DNA of 64,000 nt from NCBI RefSeq assembly GCF_903645295.1, contig NZ_CAHJXM010000003.1, forward strand, positions 124,001-188,000, read 5' to 3'. Positions 1 to 8,747 of the stretch are shown piece after piece. The position numbers were made by a program, and so were the translations under genes. The notes beneath the pieces were generated by a model. The model had not been told where the DNA came from. It searched no databases and saw only the letters and a program-made list of their open reading frames with translations. Source of the DNA: Bacillus sp. Marseille-Q1617 (lineage in GTDB: Bacteria > Bacillota > Bacilli > Bacillales > Bacillaceae_B). How positions within the stretch are numbered: the stretch's first letter is position 1; the number at the start of each line of letters is the position of its first letter.

Positions 1-27
1 AACCGTACTCACCGAGGCCAGCCATAC

Positions 28-60
28 AAAAAGCACCCGTACTTAAATCAGGCCGGGTAC
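28..60 (-). terminator. Intrinsic terminator after nadR
   Basis: Read on the minus strand, GTACCCG pairs with CGGGTGC (7 bp, one G-T pair) across a 14-nt loop and is followed by TTTTTG. It lies just past the nadR stop and would end the nifS-nadR transcript. Bases 1-27 hold nothing I can assign. Confidence 0.6.
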
Positions 61-70
61 TTCCATCAGA

Positions 71-613
71 TCAGCTATAAGACTTCATCAAAAACCCAGC
101 TTCCTTAAGTGCGTTTTCTGCATGAATCAATGTTTCCTCATTGTGGGCCATCAGCGTATGTAAATGCACGCCGTCCGTTAATTCGGATAAATATGCCGCT
201 TGGGTTTTTTGGATTTTCGTTAAAAATTGTTCCACTTCTTTCCGATTGGAGACCATGATGGATGCTGTCAGATCACCATAAACGCCATGTTCGATTTTCA
301 CGTCCTTCACCGTGACGCCATGATCGACCAGTAGCAGCAGTTCCTCTTCGGCTCTGTCCGGAGAGTGCTGACAGGCAACGATCCGTTCCACCATCGAATC
401 GCGATTCGAGCTTGGCATATAGAGGTATCCCTGACTCGTAGCGATGATCGGCTCTCCTTTTGCCTTCAGCAGGGTAATGTCACTGACGATGACCTGCCGG
501 CTTACATTGGCAAGCTTTGCAAGGTCGCCTCCTGTTATCGGGGCTTGTTTTGTTATGAGGTGATCGAGAATGACTTGTCTTCTCTCTTCACCAAGTATTT
601 TCTTCCCTGCCAC
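71..613 (-). CDS. nadR: NAD biosynthesis transcription repressor NiaR/NadR (YrxA family)
   Basis: This 180-residue protein has an N-terminal helix-turn-helix (residues about 10-60, with the recognition segment near LAKLANVSRQVIVSD) followed by a 3H-type ligand domain containing spaced histidines (HGVTVKD, HGVYGD, HLHTLMAH). This is the architecture of NiaR, the niacin-responsive repressor of de novo NAD synthesis in Firmicutes. The start is GTG at 613, preceded by GGAGGAGA. It is the second gene of a leftward nifS-nadR unit that diverges from nadBCA, the classical arrangement in which the repressor controls both transcripts. The length is normal for the family. The function rests on family and context and is very likely. 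Confidence 0.93.
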   Translation of the reverse strand: MAGKKILGEERRQVILDHLITKQAPITGGDLAKLANVSRQVIVSDITLLKAKGEPIIATSQGYLYMPSSNRDSMVERIVACQHSPDRAEEELLLLVDHGVTVKDVKIEHGVYGDLTASIMVSNRKEVEQFLTKIQKTQAAYLSELTDGVHLHTLMAHNEETLIHAENALKEAGFLMKSYS

Positions 614-670
614 TGCTATCTCCTCCGTACTTTTTTATATAGGAAATCATATCACACCTGCTTCATCAAG

Positions 671-1807
671 TTAAGAAATGTATGCTTCCTGATGAATATG
701 TGACAGGACCTCTGCAAGTTCTTCGATATGTTCGCGGGTTGTGTCCCGTCCAAGGGAAATCCGGATGAACTCTTTTCCTTCCCTTTCTCCAATTCCCATG
801 GCATCCAAGGTTTTTGGAATCGAATGTTTCCCTGTCTGACAGGCACTTCCCGTTGAAATATGGACGCCTCTCCGGTTGCACTCGAGCATGAGCCACTGGC
901 CTTCCACGCCGTTGATCCTCATTCCGATTACATGAGGAAGCTGGTTGGCCTCCGGGGCACCATAGGCTGTGTAATGTTCTCCTAAAGAGCTGTGCATCGT
1001 CTTGAAGAAATGGTTTCGCAGCCCTGTATAGTGATGATGTTCCTCAATTGGTTTTGCTTTTAATGCCGCAGACACGAAACCGGCAATCCCGGGGAGGTTC
1101 ACGGTGCCTCCCCTGAATCCATGTTCATGCGTCTGATGCGGCATGAAAGGATGGATATCGGATTGCGGATGAATATAGACGGCACCGGTCCCTTTTGGAC
1201 CGTAGATTTTATGAGATGAGATCGTAAAGCTGTCCACGATCGAAGCAGTTTCCTTAATATCAAGCTTGCCGAAGGATTGCACCATATCACTGTGTAATAA
1301 AATATCTTTGCCTTGCAGCAGTTTCTTTATCTCTTGAATCGGCTGGATTGTGCCGATTTCACCATTAACATGGCAGACGGAGACGACCGTCGTTTGATCT
1401 GTAATGGCCGCTTCCAGGCATTCAAGGTTTATGAGTCCTTCGGAAGTATAAGGGATTTTTGTTACCCTGAATCCCGCCTTCTCCAGAAAAGCAGCAGTAC
1501 TTTGAATGGACGAGTGTTCAGCTCCGCTGATGATGATATCCCTTCCCTTCTTTTGATAACTGAATGCCAGTGAGAGAAGAGCCAGATGATTCCCTTCCGT
1601 TCCACCGGAAGTGAAAGATATCCCCTCATGAGGGACACCGAGTACTCCTCCAAGCCTCGTTCGGCAATTTTCAAGAAGAAGCTGAGCTTTTCCTCCTGTA
1701 TCATGAAGGCTGCTGGCGTTTCCCCAATAGTCTTCACTGACTTTCGAATAAATCTGTAAACACTCCGGATCGACGGGTGTGGTTGACGCATAATCGAAAT
1801 AAAGCAT
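671..1807 (-). CDS. nifS: Cysteine desulfurase, NAD-cluster type (NifS)
   Basis: A 378-residue PLP-dependent class V aminotransferase. The PLP lysine lies in SSHKIYGPKG and the catalytic cysteine in GSACQTG near residue 325; the N-terminal YFDYASTTP motif is typical of the family. It converts cysteine to alanine and delivers sulfur. Its position, divergent from nadBCA and upstream of nadR, indicates the dedicated NifS that matures the [4Fe-4S] cluster of quinolinate synthase NadA. A second desulfurase, next to cymR and mnmA, lies at 44995-46137. The start ATG has AAGGAGAA at good spacing. The gap to nadR is 57 bp with no terminator, so they should be cotranscribed. Confidence 0.93.
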   Translation of the reverse strand: MLYFDYASTTPVDPECLQIYSKVSEDYWGNASSLHDTGGKAQLLLENCRTRLGGVLGVPHEGISFTSGGTEGNHLALLSLAFSYQKKGRDIIISGAEHSSIQSTAAFLEKAGFRVTKIPYTSEGLINLECLEAAITDQTTVVSVCHVNGEIGTIQPIQEIKKLLQGKDILLHSDMVQSFGKLDIKETASIVDSFTISSHKIYGPKGTGAVYIHPQSDIHPFMPHQTHEHGFRGGTVNLPGIAGFVSAALKAKPIEEHHHYTGLRNHFFKTMHSSLGEHYTAYGAPEANQLPHVIGMRINGVEGQWLMLECNRRGVHISTGSACQTGKHSIPKTLDAMGIGEREGKEFIRISLGRDTTREHIEELAEVLSHIHQEAYIS

Positions 1808-2046
1808 CTGTCATTCTCCTTTTATACTTTCCAAAGTTAGCAATCTATAAGGCTCTTAACACAAAACTTGCTGTTTTCATCACGTTTTTTGATGGTACAC
1901 AACTCCGGACACTCTGGGGGTGAGTTGGTATAGACGCGTGAATGCAGCCATTAAATTAGCCATCTATAAAAAAACTCTTGTCATTAGTTTAATAATGTGT
2001 AAATATATGTGTCAAGACACCTGTAAATAATCAGGAGGATTTTAAT
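1808..2046. promoter_or_regulatory. Divergent nifS/nadB control region with candidate NiaR operator
   Basis: This 239-bp region lies between two oppositely directed NAD units. It contains a perfect 12-bp palindrome GTGTCAAGACAC (2009-2020) that runs into ACACCTGT (2017-2024), a plausible NiaR operator close to the nadB start. A weak nadB promoter may be TTGTCA (1978-1983) with TAAATA (2000-2005). A near-identical 14-bp direct repeat, TTAGCAATCTATAA (1837-1850) and TTAGCCATCTATAA (1956-1969), is 119 bp apart. The NiaR assignment comes from position and half-remembered consensus, so it is tentative. Confidence 0.4.
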
Positions 2047-3633
2047 ATGATGAGCACCGATGTAATCATTGTGGGAAGCGGTATCGCGGCATTACAGCTT
2101 GCCCGTCAGCTTCAGGAGCATTTGAATGTGATAATTATCACAAAGAATAAAGTGAAAGACAGCAATTCGTATCTTGCCCAGGGCGGGATTGCGGCACCGA
2201 TCGGTATACTTGATAAAATTGAGCTTCATACAAGAGATACGATGACAGCAGGCTGCAACCATCAGTCCATAGAGGTAGTGAAGAACGTCATAAGGGATGG
2301 CAAAAGAATAATAGAATACTTGATTAATGACGGGGCTCCTTTTGACAGGAAAGCCGATGGGGACCTTGCACTCGGGATGGAGGGAGCTCACAGTATCGCG
2401 CGCATCCTCCACAGCGGCGGTGATCAGACAGGGAAATACATCGTTGACTATTTATTGGATTCCCTTACCGGTAAAGTCAGATTCGTTCAGGAGGAAATGG
2501 TCTGCGAACTCTTGAGAAATGAACGGGGTCATTGCTGCGGGGTGAAAACAATGAAAAGTGACGGCTCCATCCATCACTATTTTGCCCCTCATGTGGTGCT
2601 TTCCACCGGAGGCGCGGGATCAATCTATTCACTGAGCAGCAATGCACCGTCGGTTACGGGCGACGGCATGGCACTGGCTTTCCTGGCGGGGGCTGCGCTG
2701 TCCGATATGGAATTCATTCAATTTCACCCGACTCTTCTGTCTTTAGGCACAACTTCAGGCGGACTCGTTTCAGAAGCAGTCCGGGGAGAGGGGGCCCTCC
2801 TTATCAATGATAGGGGAGAAAGAATCATGGAAGGGGTGCATCCACAGCTGGAGCTCGCCCCGCGACATATCGTGGCAGAGAAGATAAACAGTGAGCGGAA
2901 TGAAGGGAAGACGGTCTACCTTGATATCACTCCTGTAAAAGAGTTTAAAACGAAATTTCCTTCCATCACCAAAATGTGTGAAACCCATCATGTCTCCTTA
3001 TCAGATGGGAAAATTCCAGTCACTCCCGGGTGCCACTTCACAATGGGGGGAGTGGTGACAGATGAAGAAGGAAAAACCACGGTCAATGGATTATATGCAA
3101 TCGGGGAGGTTGCCTGTACTGGATTGCATGGAGCGAACCGGCTCGCCTCCAACTCCCTGCTTGAAGGTCTGGTGTTTGGAGAAAGACTCGCACATCATCT
3201 GATAACTGCCAAAAAAAATGCCGCGTCTTTCACAGCAGCTTATCATGTTTCGAAATCCAGAGGAACGGCCCCGGAAATTACTTTTGACCCAGCTGAACTT
3301 AAAGAGCGGATGATGACGGATGTTGGGATCATACGGAATGAACAAAGTCTAACGAATCATTTGAACTGGTTGAAGGCTCAATACTTACCATATAATGCAG
3401 ACCTCGATCGTTTGTCTCAAGACGAGATCCAAACATACTTAATGTGGGTGGTCAGTATGATGATCACACAGTCCGCCCTCTTGAGGACGGAAAGCAGGGG
3501 CGGACATATCCGTTCGGACTATCCTGCAGAAAACAATACAGATTGGTTTAAACGAAGGATTCTTTTAATAAATGAAAATCATCAACTGAAGGTGGTACAT
3601 GATGAACAACATAAAATTGAAATCTATGCTTGA
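2047..3633 (+). CDS. nadB: L-aspartate oxidase NadB
   Basis: A 528-residue flavoprotein of the succinate dehydrogenase/fumarate reductase family. It opens with the FAD-binding GSGIAALQLA motif, followed by SNSYLAQGGIA. Further family motifs are FIQFHPT, the active-site region RGEGALLINDRGER, and GLHGANRLASNSLLE near residue 360. NadB oxidises L-aspartate to iminoaspartate, the first step of de novo NAD synthesis. Two adjacent ATG codons (2047 and 2050) follow CAGGAGGA. Its 3' end overlaps nadC by 35 bp and the next junction overlaps too, so nadBCA is a translationally coupled operon. Length is normal. Confidence 0.96.
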   Translation: MMSTDVIIVGSGIAALQLARQLQEHLNVIIITKNKVKDSNSYLAQGGIAAPIGILDKIELHTRDTMTAGCNHQSIEVVKNVIRDGKRIIEYLINDGAPFDRKADGDLALGMEGAHSIARILHSGGDQTGKYIVDYLLDSLTGKVRFVQEEMVCELLRNERGHCCGVKTMKSDGSIHHYFAPHVVLSTGGAGSIYSLSSNAPSVTGDGMALAFLAGAALSDMEFIQFHPTLLSLGTTSGGLVSEAVRGEGALLINDRGERIMEGVHPQLELAPRHIVAEKINSERNEGKTVYLDITPVKEFKTKFPSITKMCETHHVSLSDGKIPVTPGCHFTMGGVVTDEEGKTTVNGLYAIGEVACTGLHGANRLASNSLLEGLVFGERLAHHLITAKKNAASFTAAYHVSKSRGTAPEITFDPAELKERMMTDVGIIRNEQSLTNHLNWLKAQYLPYNADLDRLSQDEIQTYLMWVVSMMITQSALLRTESRGGHIRSDYPAENNTDWFKRRILLINENHQLKVVHDEQHKIEIYA

Positions 3634-4462
3634 AGAATTTTTAAAAGAAGATCTCGGTGACGGTGATCTTTCATCAGAAAGTGTATTTACAGAAAGCGAT
3701 AAAGGGACGTTCTACTTAATGTCAAAAGAAGAAGGGATTTTTTGCGGCAGGAAAGTGATTGAAACGACGTTCACATTATTGAGTCCGGAAGCAGCGGCCG
3801 AGGTGCACGTTGAAGATGGAGATTACGTAAAAGAAGGGCAGCTGATTGCCAAGGTGAGCGGGAGCATGAGGGCTCTTCTCCAGGGTGAGAGGGTGGTATT
3901 GAATCTTATTCAGCGGATGAGCGGAATAGCGACATCCGTACACCGTGCCGTACTGAAAACGGAGGGAACCGGGGCGAGGATCTGCGACACCAGAAAGACG
4001 ACGCCGGGGCTCAGGATGCTGGAGAAATACGCTGTGCGAACAGGCGGAGGCTTCAATCACCGAAACGGTCTGTATGATGCCGTCATGTTGAAGGATAACC
4101 ATATTTCATTTGCAGGATCGATTGCCGCTGCCGTAAAAAAAGCGAAACAGCACTGCGGTCATACAGTGAAAATTGAAGTGGAAATCGAAAGTGAAGAGAG
4201 TCTGATAGAGGCGGTCGACAGCGGTGCAGACATCATCATGTTTGACAATTGCAGTCCCCGGCAAATAAAGGAGTGGATCCACCACGTCCCTCCTCAGGTT
4301 GTGACGGAAGCTTCAGGGGGGATTACGGAAGAGAATCTGAAAGAGTACGCCCACACAGGGGTCGGGTACATTTCACTCGGATACCTGACGCATTCAGTGA
4401 AGTCATTGGATATCAGCGCAAGAGTATTAAGGCAGGAGGGAATCTATAATGGGATTACTTGA
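3599..4462 (+). CDS. nadC: Nicotinate-nucleotide pyrophosphorylase (carboxylating) NadC
   Basis: A 287-residue quinolinate phosphoribosyltransferase that converts quinolinate and PRPP to nicotinate mononucleotide. Visible family motifs are [10 protein letters not shown] at the N-terminus, the substrate-binding [11 protein letters not shown] and [20 protein letters not shown] segments, and IMFDN in the barrel. Start candidates are ATG at 3599 and 3602, both within the 3' end of nadB and preceded by AAGGTGG. It overlaps nadA by 14 bp. Function is certain from the motifs and from its place between nadB and nadA. Confidence 0.96.
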   Translation: MMNNIKLKSMLEEFLKEDLGDGDLSSESVFTESDKGTFYLMSKEEGIFCGRKVIETTFTLLSPEAAAEVHVEDGDYVKEGQLIAKVSGSMRALLQGERVVLNLIQRMSGIATSVHRAVLKTEGTGARICDTRKTTPGLRMLEKYAVRTGGGFNHRNGLYDAVMLKDNHISFAGSIAAAVKKAKQHCGHTVKIEVEIESEESLIEAVDSGADIIMFDNCSPRQIKEWIHHVPPQVVTEASGGITEENLKEYAHTGVGYISLGYLTHSVKSLDISARVLRQEGIYNGIT

Positions 4463-5555
4463 AGAACTGACAGTTGAAACAGGCGTCCTGCCTGAATCAA
4501 TCACCACCCTTACAAAAGAAGAAATGGAAATTCGGGTAAGGGAAATCAAAAGAATTCTGGGGAAAAAACTTTTTATACCGGGGCATCATTATCAGAAAGA
4601 TGAAGTCATACAATTCGCCGATGCTGTGGGTGATTCCCTGCAGCTTGCGCAAATCTCATCCGAAAACCGGGAAGCGGACTATATCGTGTTTTGCGGCGTC
4701 CACTTCATGGCAGAAACGGCCGATATATTAACCCAGGAATATCAGCAGGTCATTTTACCAGACATGAGAGCAGGCTGCTCCATGGCGGATATGGCCGATA
4801 TTTATCAAACGGAAAAAGCCTGGTCCAGCCTGCAGGGATTATTCGGAGATACCATCATCCCCCTCACCTATGTCAACTCAACGGCCGCCATTAAAAGCTT
4901 TGTCGGAAAAAACGGCGGCGCGACTGTCACTTCATCCAACGCACACAAAATGGTGGACTGGGCATTGGGGGAGAAGGAACGGATTCTTTTCCTTCCTGAT
5001 CAGCATCTGGGAAGAAACACAGCTGCAGACCTTGGGGTTGCAAAGAGTGAAATGGCCGTTTGGGACCCGATCCGGAATGAGTTGATCTATGAGGGGGAAC
5101 TGAAGAGTATTAAAATCATCCTTTGGAAGGGCCACTGCTCCGTTCATGAAAATTTCACGGAAAAGAACATCGAACATGTACGCAGTTCACACCCTGAAAT
5201 GAAAATCATCGTCCATCCTGAATGCCGCAGGGAAGTCGTTGAAAAATCAGACTTGAACGGTAGTACAAAGTTTATCATTGACACAATCAAGAATGCGCCA
5301 AAGGGTTCTTCATGGGCAATAGGCACAGAAATGAACCTTGTCAAACGGCTGATCGGGCAGCATCCCGACAAGCAAATCATTTCTCTCAATCCTTATATGT
5401 GTCCATGCCTGACAATGAACAGGATCGATTTGCCGCATTTGCTTTGGTCGCTCGAAAAGATAATAAAGGAAAAACCACACAATATAATAAAAGTGGAGAA
5501 AGATATTGCTGCTAATGCCACGTTGGCATTAGACCGAATGTTAGCCAGGGCATAA
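4449..5555 (+). CDS. nadA: Quinolinate synthase NadA
   Basis: A 368-residue [4Fe-4S] enzyme that condenses iminoaspartate with dihydroxyacetone phosphate to quinolinate. The GHHYQKDEV and GDSLQLAQ segments are typical of the Bacillus-type NadA. Candidate cluster cysteines lie in [23 protein letters not shown] and [11 protein letters not shown]. The ribosome site GGAGGGAA lies within nadC. It is the last gene of nadBCA and is followed by a clear terminator at 5602-5646. NifS at 671-1807 probably supplies sulfur for its cluster. Confidence 0.96.
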   Translation: MGLLEELTVETGVLPESITTLTKEEMEIRVREIKRILGKKLFIPGHHYQKDEVIQFADAVGDSLQLAQISSENREADYIVFCGVHFMAETADILTQEYQQVILPDMRAGCSMADMADIYQTEKAWSSLQGLFGDTIIPLTYVNSTAAIKSFVGKNGGATVTSSNAHKMVDWALGEKERILFLPDQHLGRNTAADLGVAKSEMAVWDPIRNELIYEGELKSIKIILWKGHCSVHENFTEKNIEHVRSSHPEMKIIVHPECRREVVEKSDLNGSTKFIIDTIKNAPKGSSWAIGTEMNLVKRLIGQHPDKQIISLNPYMCPCLTMNRIDLPHLLWSLEKIIKEKPHNIIKVEKDIAANATLALDRMLARA

Positions 5556-5601
5556 ATTCCCTCATTTTTATGTGAAAACCGCTCTTCAAAAATTTTATGG
5601 T

Positions 5602-5646
5602 AAAAGCAAGCAGTTGGGAAAAAATCTTTTTCTGCTTGCTTTTTTG
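5602..5646 (+). terminator. Intrinsic terminator of nadBCA
   Basis: The stem AGCAAGCAG / CTGCTTGCT is extended by flanking A/T pairs and followed by TTTTT. It lies 47 bp past the nadA stop. Confidence 0.85.
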
Positions 5647-5740
5647 TTTAAAGAAGAGTGTTCGCACCTGTTGGGAGGTATATTTTTTTTCGCCCAATCA
5701 TAAGTTTTTATGTAGATGATTAGCAATTTGCCTATCTTGT

Positions 5741-5749
5741 CATAGGATA
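5741..5749 (+). promoter_or_regulatory. Candidate mother-cell sigma -10 element for safA
   Basis: CATAGGATA matches the CATAnnnTA form of mother-cell (sigma-K, and loosely sigma-E) -10 elements and sits 30 bp before the safA GTG. No convincing -35 was found, so this is a weak call. In B. subtilis safA is made under sporulation sigma factors. Confidence 0.3.
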
Positions 5750-5779
5750 TATAGACTTATGCCTGAGGAGGGAAAAAGA

Positions 5780-7666
5780 GTGAAAATCCATATTGTTCAA
5801 AAAGGGGACACTCTTTGGAAAATCGCCAAGAAATATGGTGTGAATTTCGAAGAGGTAAAGCAGATGAATGCCCAGCTATCGAACCCTGATATGATTATGC
5901 CGGGTATGAAAATCAAAGTTCCGACAACAGGGGGATCCGTAAAAAAAGAAGCACAGATAAAGTTCGGATCTAAAGAAGCTCCTAAAAAAGAAATGCCGAT
6001 GAAGGAGATGCCTAAAGCTGAGCATCCTTTTAAAGAGCAGAAGCCGATCACGCAGCCTGTTGCCGAAGAAAAGCCAAAGGAAGCACAAAAACCGTTTACT
6101 CCGAAGATGCCGAAGCCGGTCATCCCGGAAATTGATATCAATAATTATTACATGATGAACATGGCGAATATGCAAATTCAGCAGCCTATGCAAAAACCGA
6201 TGCAAAAACCGGTCCAGCAGCCCAAACCGCAGCCCAAACCACAGCCTAAAACTCAACCTAAAGCGAAAGCTCAACCAAAAATGCCGCCTAAACCTTCCAA
6301 CATTCTTCCACAAGCCAAAGATATGAAACCACCTAAAGCAGAAAAACCTAAGCAAAACAATGTAAAAGGAATTCATGATGATGATGAAAGCTTACAAATG
6401 CCGTCTCAACCGGCACAATCAGCACAACCACAAGGAGGGTACAATCAGCCTATGTATTTCAACCCGTATAATTGCGTACCTGTATCACCAGTAATGCCAG
6501 GATCCGGATTCGGCGGACCTCATGGAGGAATGCAGCCTGGTTATGGAATGCCGATGGGGCCGGGAGGTCAGGTCCAAGGTGCGATGATGCCTGGAATGCA
6601 GCAAATGCCAATGATGCCTGGAATGGGCTATGATGATGAATCTTCAATGATGCCATACATGCCGCATCAAAGTCCGATGGGTCAGCCGTCCGGAGTGATG
6701 GGAGCCCAGTCACCAATGGGTCAGCCATCCGGAGTGATGGGGGCACAGTCACCGATGGGTCAGCCGTCCGGCGTGATGGGGGCACAATGGCCGATGGGTC
6801 AGCCATCCGGAGTAATGGGAGCCCAGTCACCGATGGGTCAGCCGTCCGGAGTAATGGGAGCCCAATGGCCGATGGGTCAGCCGTCCGGCGTGATGGGAGC
6901 CCAGTCACCAATGGGTCAACCATCCGGCGTGATGGGTGCTATGGATGACGAAGATGGATATCCTACTGTTCAAATGCCTTCACAAACAGCTCCAGGTCAA
7001 TGGATGCCGTATGATAATTGCTACCCGGTATCCCCGGTCATGCCGGGATCAGGATTCCCTGGGGGCATGCATGGTCAGCCGATGTGGCCAGGTCAGGTTC
7101 AAGGAGCGATGGATGAGTCACCTTCTTCAGGACAATGGCCGATGGGTCAGCCATCCGGGGTGATGGGAGCCCAATCGCCAATGGGTCAGCCATCCGGAGT
7201 GATGGGAGCGCAATCGCCGATGGGTCAGCCGTCCGGAGTGATGGGAGCGCAATCGCCGATGGCTCAGCCGTCCGGGGTGATGGGAGCGCAATGGCCAATG
7301 GGTCAGCCGTCCGGGGTGATGGGAGCCCAATCGCCAATGGGTCAGCCGTCCGGAGTAATGGGAGCGCAATCGCCGATGGGTCAGCCGTCCGGGGTGATGG
7401 GAGCGCAATGGCCAATGGGTCAGCCGTCCGGAGTGATGGGAGCGCAATCGCCGATGGGTCAACCATCCGGAGTAATGGGCGCTGCCGATAAAGATGACTG
7501 CGGCTGCGGAGGACCTAAGGGATATGGTGCGATGCCACAAGGAATGCAGGCTCCATACGGGTATGGTCCTGGAATGCCGGGTCAGGGGATGCCGATGGGT
7601 CAAGGGATGTTTGGACCAAGAGCATTCTCCATGCCAAACTTCCAAGATGATGATCTTGACAGCTGA
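5780..7666 (+). CDS. safA: Spore coat assembly protein SafA (LysM), expanded repeat form
   Basis: A 628-residue protein starting with one LysM domain (residues 2-47: KIHIVQKGDTLWKIAKKYGV to MPGMKIKVP), which targets SafA to spore cortex peptidoglycan. A Lys/Pro/Gln-rich linker follows, then a Met/Gly/Pro-rich C-terminal part. That part carries 16 tandem copies of a 13-residue unit, Q(S/W)PMGQPSGVMGA: seven at residues 297-387 and nine at 452-568. I prefer GTG at 5780 (GAGGAGGGA upstream) to an ATG at 5759, because homologues start with MKIH. B. subtilis SafA is about 390 residues, so this version is much longer. In B. subtilis SafA organises the inner coat. It ends in a Gly/Asp-rich tail containing CGCGG. 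Confidence 0.93.
   Translation: MKIHIVQKGDTLWKIAKKYGVNFEEVKQMNAQLSNPDMIMPGMKIKVPTTGGSVKKEAQIKFGSKEAPKKEMPMKEMPKAEHPFKEQKPITQPVAEEKPKEAQKPFTPKMPKPVIPEIDINNYYMMNMANMQIQQPMQKPMQKPVQQPKPQPKPQPKTQPKAKAQPKMPPKPSNILPQAKDMKPPKAEKPKQNNVKGIHDDDESLQMPSQPAQSAQPQGGYNQPMYFNPYNCVPVSPVMPGSGFGGPHGGMQPGYGMPMGPGGQVQGAMMPGMQQMPMMPGMGYDDESSMMPYMPHQSPMGQPSGVMGAQSPMGQPSGVMGAQSPMGQPSGVMGAQWPMGQPSGVMGAQSPMGQPSGVMGAQWPMGQPSGVMGAQSPMGQPSGVMGAMDDEDGYPTVQMPSQTAPGQWMPYDNCYPVSPVMPGSGFPGGMHGQPMWPGQVQGAMDESPSSGQWPMGQPSGVMGAQSPMGQPSGVMGAQSPMGQPSGVMGAQSPMAQPSGVMGAQWPMGQPSGVMGAQSPMGQPSGVMGAQSPMGQPSGVMGAQWPMGQPSGVMGAQSPMGQPSGVMGAADKDDCGCGGPKGYGAMPQGMQAPYGYGPGMPGQGMPMGQGMFGPRAFSMPNFQDDDLDS
6668..6940 (+). repeat. 39-bp coding minisatellite, block 1 (7 units) in safA
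   Basis: Seven uninterrupted 39-bp units encode Q(S/W)PMGQPSGVMGA; the second residue is Ser in five and Trp in two. Units differ mostly at third codon positions, showing selection on the protein or ongoing homogenisation. Confidence 0.95.
7133..7483 (+). repeat. 39-bp coding minisatellite, block 2 (9 units) in safA
   Basis: Nine uninterrupted 39-bp units of the same peptide follow; the fourth has MAQ in place of MGQ. The block is preceded by a second copy of the PVSPVMPGSGF ... GQVQGAM segment that also precedes block 1, so a larger unit has been duplicated. Confidence 0.95.
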
Positions 7667-8639
7667 TATCCACCCGGGAGGAGACGATTATACGTATCGT
7701 CTCCTTTCTTTTTTAAAATACAAATTAAATGATTCATCCGCATCCCTGAAGAAATTAAAAGAAGGTAAATGGGTTTTATATAGTAATGGAAGAAAGTGGT
7801 TTGTCAAAAAATATTCCAGCCAGAGCAGGTTTATCATGCAGGAAACGTTGGTTCGGATGTTAGTACAGCAGAATTTCCCTCATGTCCTTCAGTTTCACCC
7901 GATACATCAAAGAGAGATGCTCATATTCGAAGGTCATCCAATCGGATTGACGATTTGGCTTGAGACCGGTGAACCAATCAACTATGGAAATACACAAGAC
8001 AGGATGGACGTATTAATTGTGTTAAAAAAATTTCATGCCTGCACCGGGAAAATGCAAGGTAAATGGCTGGATGAACTTCCAAGATACAAGTGGTTGAAGA
8101 AGTGGAAAAAACGATTGAATCAATTTGAACATAATATCCCCTTTCTTCAATCATTCATCCAGCCATATTATCTCTATACTTATTTGGAATGGGGAAAGCG
8201 CGCTGTTGAACAGCTGGAAGTACTGGGCATGATGGAGAAGCCTGTATGCATTACACACGGGGACGTAGCGCATCACAATTTTTTAAGAGGTAAAAACGGG
8301 AATGTCTATTTGATCGATTTCGATTTGATTGCTTTCTCTACGCCTTTAATGGATGACTTGCAATTTTGTAACCGCATCCTCCCGTTTATCGATTGGTCGC
8401 TGAATGAAATAAAACAATTGAATGTTTATCACCCTTATCTCAATCAGCTCATCTTTTACGTGGGATTACTATACCCTACAGATATTTTCAGGGAGTGGAA
8501 TCGATTCCTCAGGGAAGATTACAATTATAAACAGAGGGCATGGAACTATCTCATTCATTTGACCATCCATCAATTCCCACAAAGAATGCAATTTTCTCAA
8601 GAGGTGCATCATGAAATGAACCGTCTCCTTAATCCATAA
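7647..8639 (+). CDS. CotS-like kinase-fold spore protein
   Basis: A protein of about 330 residues with an aminoglycoside phosphotransferase/CotS kinase fold. It has a nucleotide-lobe region (KWVLYSNGRKWFVKKY), a catalytic-loop-like ITHGDVAHHNF near residue 204 and a metal-binding-like YLIDFDL. CotS/YsxE/YutH proteins of this type are spore coat-associated in Bacillus. Its place between safA and a cortex lipoprotein supports a sporulation role, but the substrate is unknown. The only good start is ATG at 7647 or 7650, inside the last codons of safA in another frame, without a strong ribosome site. The first residues are encoded through the safA terminator hairpin. The true start is uncertain; no in-frame ATG, GTG or TTG is visible soon after the hairpin. 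Confidence 0.75.
   Translation: MMILTADIHPGGDDYTYRLLSFLKYKLNDSSASLKKLKEGKWVLYSNGRKWFVKKYSSQSRFIMQETLVRMLVQQNFPHVLQFHPIHQREMLIFEGHPIGLTIWLETGEPINYGNTQDRMDVLIVLKKFHACTGKMQGKWLDELPRYKWLKKWKKRLNQFEHNIPFLQSFIQPYYLYTYLEWGKRAVEQLEVLGMMEKPVCITHGDVAHHNFLRGKNGNVYLIDFDLIAFSTPLMDDLQFCNRILPFIDWSLNEIKQLNVYHPYLNQLIFYVGLLYPTDIFREWNRFLREDYNYKQRAWNYLIHLTIHQFPQRMQFSQEVHHEMNRLLNP
7680..7716 (+). terminator. Intrinsic terminator of safA, inside the kinase ORF
   Basis: A perfect 9-bp stem, GGAGACGAT / ATCGTCTCC, encloses TATACGT and is followed by TTTCTTTTTT. It lies 13 bp past the safA stop but within the open frame of the following kinase gene, so it may attenuate rather than fully end transcription. Confidence 0.75.
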
Positions 8640-8747
8640 TGTAGGAGAAGTCTCCAACTACTTGAAGGAATGAAGACTGCCGCACTTTCACAACCTAATG
8701 ATGAGCATGTAATATGCTCAATCAGCGGGTTGAAGGAGGAAGCACCA

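Noticed and set aside
5759..5779. safA start at ATG 5759
   Set aside because: The ribosome site GAGGAGGGA lies after this ATG, and homologues begin at the GTG-encoded MKIH, so 5780 is preferred.
6459..7645. Long open frames antisense to and out of frame with safA (140-170 codons, repetitive)
   Set aside because: They arise because the 39-bp units (a multiple of three) repeat any stop-free frame. Their peptides are simple mirrors of the repeat and lack ribosome sites.
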